From Triops longicaudatus (taxonomy: Eukaryota; Arthropoda; Branchiopoda; Notostraca; Triopsidae), in contig JAGQDJ010000173.1 of assembly GCA_022885665.1 (NCBI GenBank), positions 1 through 64,000 on the forward strand: a stretch of DNA of 64,000 nucleotides. Direction: 5' to 3'. The position numbers and the translations under genes are program-made. Shown here one piece after another: positions 52,253 to 62,113 of this stretch (position 1 is its first letter; each line of letters opens with the position of its first letter). Under the pieces are notes generated by a model, which was given only the letters and a program-made list of their open reading frames with translations, was not told the DNA's origin and did not search any database.

Positions 52253-52557
52253 AAGTGAGGTCATCTTTGGTGGCCTATTTACGTTTAGCACTGAAATCAT
52301 ATGGACCGGCTGTGGATGCGTATTTCTGTTGTATTAATATACTTGATACATGTATATAAAATCAGTCTGCAGTCCACACGCAGAATCTTTGGAGAGTCAA
52401 CGATGCAGAAATTATCCACTCCAGGAAAAACTGCTAGCATAGTAAGTTGCAGCGGCACATGTTCCACAGCCCTATATTAACATTAAAATTAGCAATACCA
52501 TCATTCAGAAGCAAGCAGATGTAACGGACGTTATAGGACTTGCTTCGTTTTATATTT

Positions 52558-52590
52558 AGCTGGGCACGTCTTTTAAAGACATGCCCAGCT
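52558..52590. repeat. Near-perfect 33-bp palindrome
   Basis: AGCTGGGCACGTCTTT is followed by one base and then its inverse with one mismatch (C/A). It lies 0.3 kb past the EFR3 stop, between convergent genes. Confidence 0.85.
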
Positions 52591-52684
52591 TATTCGTTGT
52601 ATGGGTCAGTAATAAGAGATCGATAAATAACAATATTTATATAGGAAAGAAGTACCAAGACTTGTTTATCAATACGATTGCATG

Positions 52685-52719
52685 AGTGCACCAACAATTG
52701 CTTTAATTGTTGGTGCACT
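52685..52719. repeat. Perfect hairpin, 15-bp stem and 5-base loop
   Basis: AGTGCACCAACAATT, then GCTTT, then the exact inverse. This is the second strong hairpin within 165 bases. It is too short for a typical animal microRNA precursor and its role is unknown. Confidence 0.9.
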
Positions 52720-52918
52720 TATATTCTTTTTATTTTTATTTTGCAAAACTGACTGTCATGTTGTTTGGCATGAGAGATTATCTCTGTCTGTTGTAATTCA
52801 GTGAAACATAACCTAAATGGAAAATACTTCGTGTAAAAAGAAAAGCATTAATGGCGGCTACCCTTGTAGCTCCACCGAAAGTAGCAAGAATGAGAAGTTT
52901 ACTTAGATCAAGGTGTGT

Positions 52919-54064
52919 TCAAACCTGGGAAGACAAAGCGTTGCCGAGGCAAGCCAAGCCAACGACGCTACTACGACAAATCGCGCTAGTTGTTTGCATT
53001 CCTAAGTAGCCTCTGCCTCCGTGGAAGCCACCATGGTGTCCATGACCACCGCCGCCATGAGCTCGTCTTTTGAAGCGTCCCCTGAAGCCGTATGGTCGGA
53101 AATTGTTGATTCCGGGAAAACAGTTGTCTAAGTAATGTAGTTATTGGTTACGTTATGTTACAATTTCATCTCAGTACTAGTCGTTGTAGCAACAGTAGTT
53201 CCATTGGTGGCGACGCAAGTTGTCATCGTTGCAATAGCGGTTGTCTTCTGCGCGTCGGTTAAGTTCGTGTTCCTAATGATTTGCTCCAGTGCAACACTAT
53301 CAAGATTTGCTGTCGAATTAACCTGTTGAAAATGTGTTTATTCTAACTTTCTGCTGAATTTTTCGGTTCTTACGGCGGAGAATTCTTCCAAGATGCATTG
53401 AGCTCTGCACTATAAACCAAAATTCTAGCTAATTAAAGATTCAGTCAGGAATTCAACTTAAATTACTTACAAAGTTGTTTGTTATTAAGAACGAACCGTT
53501 GTAGTAATTCAGTATGTTATTGATCCCTAAAATAGTAGTAGATTTTATTTTCTTAATCGCGTGGACGTGTTGTTTGAAATTTTACGAATAGCTTTCTCCT
53601 GCTCGTCACACGACTGTACGCTTGAAGTATCATCCGACGATAGACAAGGTAACTGAAGCAAAACAAATTAAGACTTAACAGATTGCTTGTAAGAAATACA
53701 TTACTAGTGAGGCTGTAGTCGTTTGCAAGCTGGATGCATATACTAGAGCAAATTAGTTAGTTTGTTTTAGCTATGTGTATTAGAATTTTCCTTCGGTATA
53801 TTTACACGTGGCGTTTAGCGCTGACAGGTTGCCGTTGAAGTTCCAAATCGAGGGAAGAATGACTGAAAACCCGTAACCTCCATAACCTCCGTGTCCTCCG
53901 TGGCCACCACCACCTCCGCGATGAGCAGCAACCTTGTACACATAAAATAGAACGTAATATTATTGCAAATGGACAATTTCTATTTTTCACTTAGATTAAA
54001 TAGTTTAAAATATGAATACCAAAGCTAAAAGCGTAAAAAATATTTGCAGGACCCGCTTCACCAT
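52919..54064 (-). CDS. OBP-like secreted protein with His/Gly-rich insertion (paralogue 1)
   Basis: Eight exons (transcription order): 54,064-54,020; 53,932-53,806; 53,742-53,705; 53,652-53,586; 53,526-53,471; 53,409-53,374; 53,322-53,178; 53,127-52,919. All phases agree and give 240 residues. A signal peptide (MVKRVLQIFFTLLALVAA) is followed by an N-terminal Gly/His/Tyr-rich stretch. Cysteines at 73, 85, 112, 116, 159, 174, 222 and 231 give C-X11-C-X26-C-X3-C-X42-C-X14-C-X47-C-X8-C. The C-X3-C, X42 and C-X8-C spacings match the odorant-binding protein (PBP/GOBP) pattern. The 47-residue block before the last pair is His/Gly/Arg-rich. OBPs are extracellular carriers of small hydrophobic ligands; binding here is inference. 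The third exon (38 bases) and the C-terminus (read-through to TGA at 52,919) are the least certain parts. A paralogue lies 2.8 kb upstream on the same strand. Confidence 0.65.
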
Positions 54065-56818
54065 TGTGAAATTAGCGTTGCACCGGACACTTTTTTCACT
54101 CTTGTCACAGGTTTGGTTTGAGAATGACTAAATAGCAGATGTGTGTCAGTGGCGCTTATCATGTAAGCCAAATGAATCGATATAGGTGTTGCAGTTGTAA
54201 TATAGGCACTGCTTTGAATTCGCATCCAGGAGCGAAAAAAAATGGCACAGGTGTCGCAAACATAAGTGGCACAAGCCTTTTGTAAGCACAGTAAGGCCAA
54301 AAGGAAGCTGTCGACTGTATGAATCATGTATATCTCAAAGGCTGTACAACCCAAGGTTTGAGTAGGATTCCTGGCATAATATTTTTGCAATTTGTTTGTT
54401 AGGAATAGTAAAATAGTGGGCGCGTTCGAGTACGACTTCCTGTTTTCTATTAGCATGTCAAATCAGCTTTGATTCGTTTTAATGTTCAACGCGCCAGAGC
54501 TTTGCCGGAATTCTGTGAGTTCTGGAAAATAGCATGCAAAATTTTAACATTATGTTTTGTTACCTATTGATAATTGTTTCTAATTCAAGACTCATAAAAG
54601 GAAAAAAAACTAGAGGAGACTCGGGTCATTCTGAACATTTAATTGCCTTTCATTTTTCGTACAAAATATCACTCGAAACAGTAGAGAATAGATAAGGAGA
54701 AGAGATAATTCTACGAAGTACCACATATAGGCCGGTATACGAAGTGAGAAATAGAAGAAAACAGGGACACAGCTGAAAAGCTTTGCATTTTAATTAACAA
54801 TAGACACCTTGAATTAGGGACTATAAAACTTTAAAAAGCCTTATTAAATATAATATTAACAGAATCGCAATAAAATGTTATGTTAAAGTTGTAAAGCTTT
54901 AGTATCCCGTTTTCATTTAATAAAAAAGATGGAACGGGGAATTGACGCACAAGTACTGCACGATGTCCACTTTATGACGCTCTAAAATAGCAACAAATGT
55001 TGCTTTTGTCTCGTTATAACATCAGTTTTCGGAGTGAAAAATTCCGAACTGTAAAATAAACCTTTATAATTTGTATAAAGTAGTAAATTCTAAGCAACAA
55101 ATAAGTGGAAAACTACTATTTGACTCCGTAATTGACATCCATTCATCCATCTCAACTACGTGCAGACTTGCGTGTGCACTTCGTCAAAGCAGGACAACGT
55201 GAGTGCACGAAATGTGTAGAACATTCCTGTGATGGGTTACTTGGGTCATTTCGTATACCTTCACTTAATTGAAAGGCGTTAGGGGTCTGAAGGGCGAAAC
55301 TATTTATTGTCCAATTATTAAGTCACGTTATGAAATGCACCACGGGTTTCCAAGCGTTGAATGGGGACGGGATATGTGTACGTCTACGTGTCAGATGTTC
55401 ATTAAATACTCAAGGCTTTTGTACGGATGTGAACACGTCATAGGAAAATCCCCCGAGTCTCTAAAATCGTATGTAACGAAAGACTTAAAATGCACTTTGT
55501 GATAATTTGGAAGCGTCGAAAGCGAGATAGTGTGTTTGTTCAGTCTCCGAAATAAGAAGATGCGCACGAAATTTAGAATTGCTTCATGTCCTACACTCAT
55601 GCAAGACTCATTCTGTTGATTTTAACGTGTGTCTTATTGTTAACATTTCTCAAAGGTGTTCATCCATAAATGTCTTTGAATAAAAGAAAAGTTTCTATTG
55701 CACTTCTCTCTTTTGGGTGTTGGAGTGTTACTCCACTCCGCCCTTCAGAAATTTTTATTTTACAATGAGAAGATAGGAGAAACCTCAAGTGTCCAATAGA
55801 TTGTATACGAGAAAACCAAATGTCTTGTGCACCGCTCTTGCCCGGGTTGTCTCAACACTTTCTCACCATTAACTTTCTGTTTTGAAAGGGCATTTTATTC
55901 ATTTTGTTTATCTAAGCATAAGTGAAATTCGAGAACTCTCGTTTATTTCATATGCAATTTAACATAAAATTACCACATGAGGTTAAGATTATTCATTGTT
56001 GCTTTATTTACCGTTGTTTTTCTATGTCATGAAACTACGAACTGCTTTACAGAGGAGCAGTAAACAACTGTGCATAGCACCATGCTAAATGGCGTAAAAT
56101 CTTGAAAATTGGCTCATTTTCATTGACAACCCTGTAGGAATAATTTCTTAAATTAAGAATTACGAGCTACATGTTTTAGAGATCTTCGCCAACTTTGCGC
56201 TTCTCTTTACGTCAAAGCACCAGTTTAATTCGTTTCAAGCTGCCTTTTTCATTCTGAGAAAAGTTGAATACTTCCTGTGTCATAATGAGCAGAATAGTTT
56301 CCCAAAATGACTATTTAGCTGTAGTTGTACATCTCATCCTGTGAGTGCAAGCCTGTTATTCGTGCTGTTGGGCAAATAAAATCTTACCTCCATTGCAAGG
56401 TAGTTATAAAAATCACGAAATTCAAGTTTCAGAAGTCTTACTTACACTTCAGCGAGAATTGGTCAAGAATATTTTAATTTCATTTTAGCACAACGTCGTA
56501 GTGTGCGCGTGGAGAGCAGTATTGGAAAAATCAGTGGTTTCCGGTGTTATGCCCATAACAGTAGCTTGAAATTACGATGTTCTTTAAACTCGTAAACTTT
56601 TAATATTACTGCCCACAGAATCCTTTGAATAAAATTAACATTATTTTTTACAATTTTGAAGTACTCCAGTAATGCTTTTACTCATGTCATTGTATTAATC
56701 TGTCGAAAAAAAGCGTGCAAAGTTCTTTTTTTCTGCACACAACATCAAAATACACCAAGAGAAAAAATGATGTGCTGCGGGAATCGGGGCCGAGTGACTA
56801 GTCGCTGAAGTCGGTCAT
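54065..56818. other. Intergenic DNA between the two OBP-like genes
   Basis: About 2.75 kb with no third family member that I could find. A 132-codon minus-strand open frame (54,058-54,456) overlaps the start of the downstream gene and has no support. A GGAGACTCGGGTCATTCTGAAC string at about 54,614 resembles the one near 8,440 and may be a transposon end. Confidence 0.45.
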
Positions 56819-58392
56819 TTACTGGGGCTTGCCCCCGGGGCGGCCGCCACCGCAAGGAGGACCACATTTCTGAAGAGAGATAATGTAAGTAATATCATAT
56901 TATTAAGATATCTGTTATTTACGTTAACAGACAAAGCTTTTGCCAAGCAAGCCATGCCCTTAGCTGCTAGCTGACACTCAGCGGACATGTTCATCTCAGG
57001 GTGAGGGCGCTGACCTCCCTGGGGACGTCCTCCTTGTTGGCCTCCCTGGGGGCGTCCTCCCTGTTGACCACCTTGAGGACGTCCACCCTGTTGGCCAGCT
57101 TGGCCTCCCTGGCTACCTTGGGGTCCGTGTCCACCCATGCACTGGCTCACTGTTCAAGGAATACGTTTTTAAAAAATCATAGTACTTCTAGAATAGATTT
57201 TGTTTCTTTTACTCAAAGTAGAAGCGTTCTGAGTGCTATCAGTCAAGCATGCCCTCAAGACCGCGGTGGCATTAGTCTTTTGAGCATCGGTCAAATTGGA
57301 AGCGGTAATGACGGCTACCAAGGCATCAGAGATGGGTTGGTTTGAAGCGTCGAGCTATAGCAAATTTTTTTAAGAACAAAAAAAAAGTTGTTTGTGTTTT
57401 GTTTTAGAAATCTGCGCGCCGGTTCATACCGCCTTCAACTCGGTGAGGACACAGCTTGGCAAACACTGTTTGAGAAACAAATATTAGTACGCCGCTAACA
57501 ATATTAATTAAACCAAAACTTACGAAGCTGGAGTTTCCAGTGGTGCTGGCAGCAGTCTGTGAACCGATTGAAAACAATTAAAAATTAAATTTACTATGCA
57601 CTCTGAGTGAACATCTTACCCCGGTTTGGTTGAGTTGAGCGAAACCTAAAAAATAATTATTTTTAGACCACGTACTACTTTTTTATTAAAACTGATTCAC
57701 CTTTCTCGAAGCAGGTTTTACCAGCTGCTTTATGTTCAGCGGATAAGCAGGGGAACTAAAGAAAAAAAAATAATTGTGGAACTTGCGTATTTCTGTAACA
57801 GCCAAAACTTACAGGTCCGTCTCCTGGAACACACATAAAAACTTCATTAGGTATTTAAATGAGTTGAGAGTTTTGTTTAGATTGCATACAGTTTGATATT
57901 TGTTAACAAACTTTAAGAACATTAAGAAAATTTTTGCGAAAATCAGATTTTTACAAATGCTAAAATAATTTTACAGGAGTTTAGAGGATTTGTACCGAAA
58001 GGAAGAATTTCGTGGAGTAAATGCATTAAAAGAAGTATCATCAAGTAAATACGCAAATGTTCTTACCATCAGGTCCACCGGGGCCTCTTTGACCAGAAGG
58101 CTTGGCCTAAATAAGAGTTAGTAAGTTTAATTTATGTAGTTCTCTAGGTGTTTTATAAATTAAGCAATCAGTTACAACAAAAATTTGCTTTTAATAAGAC
58201 GGTTACTTTTTATTAACAGAATTACTATTTACAAGCGAAATATTTTTTTAGAAAACAAAGAGCTCAGAATAAAATGAACATGAAAAAATATGTATACGGA
58301 AATCTAAGATATTAAGAAAATTTTAGTAAACATAGTAGATAACGTGTTACCATCGCCGTGGCGAGGAGAGCAGCAATAATGAAGTATTTCAT
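56819..58392 (-). CDS. OBP-like secreted protein with Gln/Gly/Arg/Pro-rich insertion (paralogue 2)
   Basis: Ten exons (transcription order): 58,392-58,351; 58,106-58,067; 57,823-57,813; 57,755-57,701; 57,645-57,620; 57,556-57,524; 57,465-57,430; 57,354-57,213; 57,149-56,923; 56,869-56,819. All are in phase and give 220 residues. MKYFIIAALLATAM is the signal-peptide exon, with cleavage probably near AKPSG. Cysteines at 34, 46, 70, 74, 117, 132, 187 and 196 give C-X11-C-X23-C-X3-C-X42-C-X14-C-X54-C-X8-C, plus a C-terminal KCGPPCGG. CLPSCVLTELKALD after the C-X3-C and ECQLAAKGMAC at the last pair are typical of odorant-binding proteins. The 54-residue insert contains three QQGGRPQGG units. Six exons are 42 bases or less, one of them 11. 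An LTDAQKT string before the fifth cysteine is shared with the paralogue downstream. The ligand and tissue are unknown. Confidence 0.75.
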
Positions 58393-58470
58393 TTTTATCT
58401 TGTAAACTCGCTTGACTCTTGAAATAAGAAACGAACAAACTGTGAATGGTCTGGACTGCGTGTTACTCGG

Positions 58471-58478
58471 CTTATATA
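58471..58478 (-). promoter_or_regulatory. TATA box of OBP-like paralogue 2
   Basis: On the minus strand TATATAAG lies about 80 bases upstream of the ATG, followed roughly 25 bases later by GCAGTCC, a TCAGT-like arthropod initiator. The spacing fits a standard TATA-Inr core promoter. Confidence 0.7.
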
Positions 58479-59118
58479 CTCAGAATCTATACTGCTGTTC
58501 GAGTGGATGAATATGTCACATCATGACAAACGACAAAAAAAAATCGCCATGTGAATGACTAAGTTTTGTTCTCAAGCAGTATTTTTAAACTGGAAGGTGG
58601 AGCCATGGCTTTATTCGACCTTGTGTAGTGTGTTCTCTTGGCGTATTGTTCGCGTACACCTGAATGAGCAAAGCTGTTAGTTCAATTATAAACAAGATGC
58701 GTCAGAGTATTTTCTCGTTTGTATTCCCTCCTAAACAGGTGTCGGAAGTTCCCTGCCCAGTTTACGTGGGTCGCAAACGTATAATGGACAGTAAGAGGCG
58801 TGGATATACATTAACCATTAGTCAGTACTCTACTAGAATACAGTATGCATTGTAGGGAAAAAATCACGCATGAATAACTCGACACTTTATCTGAAATGAA
58901 CCTTCACGATGTAAAGCATAATCTGCGTAAGCATATGAGCTTCCGTTCCTTTTTACGAATACAAAATTCGATGATTGATTGATGTCGTTTCAAGAATTAT
59001 CGGAAGTGAGCATCCTGTTCTGCGTTCGTTCATGCTTTCTTCTACTGCTTGCACCCAATGACACGAAGGGACGAATTTGATCGAGGACGCAGCTATCGTA
59101 ACAAACCAGATCATTTGT
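58479..59118. other. Non-coding stretch
   Basis: Upstream DNA of the OBP-like gene. No gene or repeat recognised. Confidence 0.4.
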
Positions 59119-59413
59119 CAGTACACTCCCTCTTATCCGTGGACGCTTTAACCGGTTACCGGTTTAACTGCACATGCTTCTGTTAATACAGGTTGTACTG
59201 GAAACTGGTGCAATGCTTCAGCATGTGAACTGTTTCAAAGAAATTAAATAAAACTCACTTAAAAATTATATTCATTGTACACTTATGTAATTAACAACTC
59301 TTTTCGTTTCAATAACCTGCATTCTGTACGGGTTTTCTGATTAGCTAGCTTTTCATTACATTCGATGTTATAGGGTCAATTTCTGTCGCTGACGGATAAG
59401 AGGGAGTCTACTG
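59119..59413. mobile_element. Tigger/pogo-like MITE (third family member type)
   Basis: Terminal inverted repeats match at 21 of 22 positions (left CAGTACACTCCCTCTTATCC, right inverted CAGTAGACTCCCTCTTATCC). The right flank is TA; the left flank is GT, a probable decayed TA. At 295 bp it is non-coding and close in size to the two MITEs at 3,172-3,776. Confidence 0.75.
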
Positions 59414-59780
59414 TAGAAGAGAGGGTTTAAACTCCAACTGTGTGTAAACTCCGCCAAACTCATTTTTAGATCTAATACGGATCGCTATCTAGTCCCGGCT
59501 ATTGGAAATCTCTTCTCCTAACTGCAGCAACTGTTTCTGCAATGTTGGCGTTCATTCTGCTTGGTGGTTGTTGAGCTATTTAATTCCAAAAATTTCATGC
59601 CTGCCGAGCTTTACAAGAGCCATCTATAATTAGCCAGTTTATAAGAAAGTGCGTAAGTATTTCTTCAGTTAGGCGTTCAACTTAAGTAGAAAAGGGTGGG
59701 GACAATAGTAACATTTCACGCTTTGTCAGTTTTCATTCGTGCCACGAACTTAACTAGCATCTGTATGTATATCCACTAGA

Positions 59781-60190
59781 TGCAGGTGTATCTCTGCTCT
59801 CTGTTAACCCATCGTGTGCTTCTCAACAACTTAAAATAAGGTTAAACTCAAGCAATACTGAAACATTTTTCATCTTAAGCTTCATCTTCATCATCTTCGT
59901 CGTCTCTCTTCATCTCAAGCTATAACAAGCTTCATCTCTGTCAAGAAATAATACACTTCGAGAAAAACTGTATAAATAAATGGGAAAATGCAACAAAAAT
60001 CATCTGTTACTATTTTTCGACGCGTGTCTTCGGATTTCTAAGTCTCCTGTAAAAATAACTATGTGACTATGGTGTCTGAGCTTTTCACATACGGTTCAGT
60101 AGCATTCGATGTGCTCACTATTGTTTTGAAGAAATTTTCGGTCATCTGTAGTGAACGCAACGGACGAAAAAGTATCACATATTTTTTTTA
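59781..60190 (+). repeat. Dispersed repeat, copy 2 (partner at 25,915-26,400)
   Basis: It begins TGCAGGTGTATCTCTGCTCT and stays collinear with copy 1 through the CTCCTGTAAAAATAACTATG block and a GGTCATCT(G/A)TAG(T/G)GAA block near its end. This copy is shorter in its first third. Copies are diverged, with no coding frame. Confidence 0.75.
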
Positions 60191-62080
60191 AAAAAAAAAG
60201 TTAGGAAAACAGACATTATTAAATCTCTTGATTAATTCTCAATAACTCAACATGCAACTTTGTATAGTGCTACTTAACAGCATGTGACTTGACTGATTTT
60301 TTCAGGCACAAGAAACCTCTCATTCAAAAGTTACGGTTTTTGTTACTGTAGCGTAACGTTACTTTTTTTCCTACCCTTCTCTACAGGCTTCTCAGAATTT
60401 TTCATGTAATTACTAAGTCTTAACTGTATTTGTGAGAAAAGTCCAATCTTCCCTGAAGTAGTCATATGGCAAATTTGGCAGTGTGCTGATACTAGCTAAA
60501 CCGTGCCTCTTGCCAATGCAGTGTCGCTAGTGCGTCACACTCCATGCACTTTCGACGTTCGTTGTAAATGCTTTGAATTATATGTTTCCATTTTTAAATT
60601 CCGTTTCGGGAATTCGTTAGTGTCATCTTACCCAAGTAGTCAGAATTCGGACCACATTTTCAAAATGCCGATTTTAAAGAGATTTGGGAAATTGCAAAAC
60701 ATAAAATTTGTACCGGCTTTCGAAGTTATTTTTACGGAGAAAATGTCGATTGCATACTTGGGTATCTGTTGTAGAGGATTTTTTCTTCACCTCACTCCTA
60801 AGACTTTTTGTAATAAATAAAAATGGTAGTCGAAATTTACACGACTTCGTCTACGTGCAACAAGAACTTGCTTTGTGATCATTGACCAATTTACCATAAA
60901 GGCTCATTTTTTTTTTACAAGGAAGCGGTTGAAATTTTTCTAATGAGATAAATCAAAAGACTTCCATCGCTCGTTGTTACTCTAAACATGATTTATAAGA
61001 TCACTGGGCATTTTTCTACGGTAACTTTCTAAAATTCATCAATTTTCTAAGAAGCCTCAAAAATGCTTATTGGGAAAGGGTCTTAAGTATGGTCTACGCA
61101 AGGTTTTAAATATGAACACGGCTCACACAAGCCTACATTGTATATTTAAGAAACTCAATACTTTCTAAGTGTCAATATGACAGATTTGGCTTTTTCAAAT
61201 TCTTTACCTCCTCACCCTCAGTTAAACTCATTATAACGGAAGAGTTTCTAGGTTTCGTTGTTCGGCCAAATTAGGGCTTGTGTTTGTAAAGCTGGGATTT
61301 GCACATTGAAATGTCATGGTCTACTGTGTTTTTTAGAGTTTTGTCAAAGCGTACAGTAAACCAACAGAAACAGATAGAAAGGCAGTACAAATGCAAACGG
61401 ATTAAAGGTAACTGGCTAATATCGGTCACGGGCTTCAGAATTGCATACTCCACGTGAAGAGGCGGAAGCGGGTTTTCAACTCGCTCGGCCCCCGTATAGC
61501 GAATCGTTCGGCCGTAATTAAAGACCTGGTCAGTCTACTTGCATTTTGTCCGAGAATACCAAAAGCTTGAAAAGGAACCGTAGATTGAACGCACGATGGG
61601 CTTCGATTAGTTACTCTTACTCTATCCTTTTCGTACTGAAGCTCGAATCACAAAAGTTGAGTACGTTGAATGATGTAAATATAAAAAAGGCTGAATACGG
61701 AAAGCCTGAAAATAAGTTATTTTTTTAGAATTATACAATTGTCTATTAACCAAAGCTGGAGAGCTGAGGAATGGGTTGCACATCCCTTGTGTAGACCATA
61801 ATTCGGATCTATTACGTGGATGTTCAAACTAGTTCAATTAGTGCCCCATAACTAGAATTTATTCCACAACCTAGCAACTGTCGTAATCTGGAACATCAAC
61901 TTTTACGTGTTTTTTAATTGGGCAAACCCGCCTAGACGGCAACAGCTACCTATCCACATTCACCAGTGTTTCACGTTTTTTACACAGCTTTCTCAAAAGT
62001 TCATCCCAAGTTTATCTTGTTTTTTAAATAAGCGCCATTTTTTGTGGGCATGGGGGCGCTGCCCTCGCGCCGTGTTTCAC
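60191..62080. other. Non-coding stretch upstream of BOP1
   Basis: No gene recognised. A 105-codon open frame at 60,503-60,820 lacks an ATG at its start and any recognisable domain. Confidence 0.45.
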
Positions 62081-62086
62081 CACGTG
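62081..62086 (+). promoter_or_regulatory. CACGTG E-box at the BOP1 start
   Basis: A canonical Myc/Max E-box lies 28 bases before the ATG. Ribosome-biogenesis genes, BOP1 included, are known Myc targets, and the position near the presumed transcription start fits. A second CACGTG lies just inside the coding region at about 62,132. The regulatory role is inferred. Confidence 0.45.
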
Positions 62087-62113
62087 TGGAGTACTTGTAT
62101 TCCAAGTACAAAA

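Noticed and set aside
54058..54456. 132-codon minus-strand open frame with a hydrophobic segment
   Set aside because: It overlaps the start of the OBP-like gene in another frame and has no homology or promoter support.
60503..60820. 105-codon plus-strand open frame upstream of BOP1
   Set aside because: No ATG at its start, no recognisable domain and AT-rich composition like the surrounding intergenic DNA.
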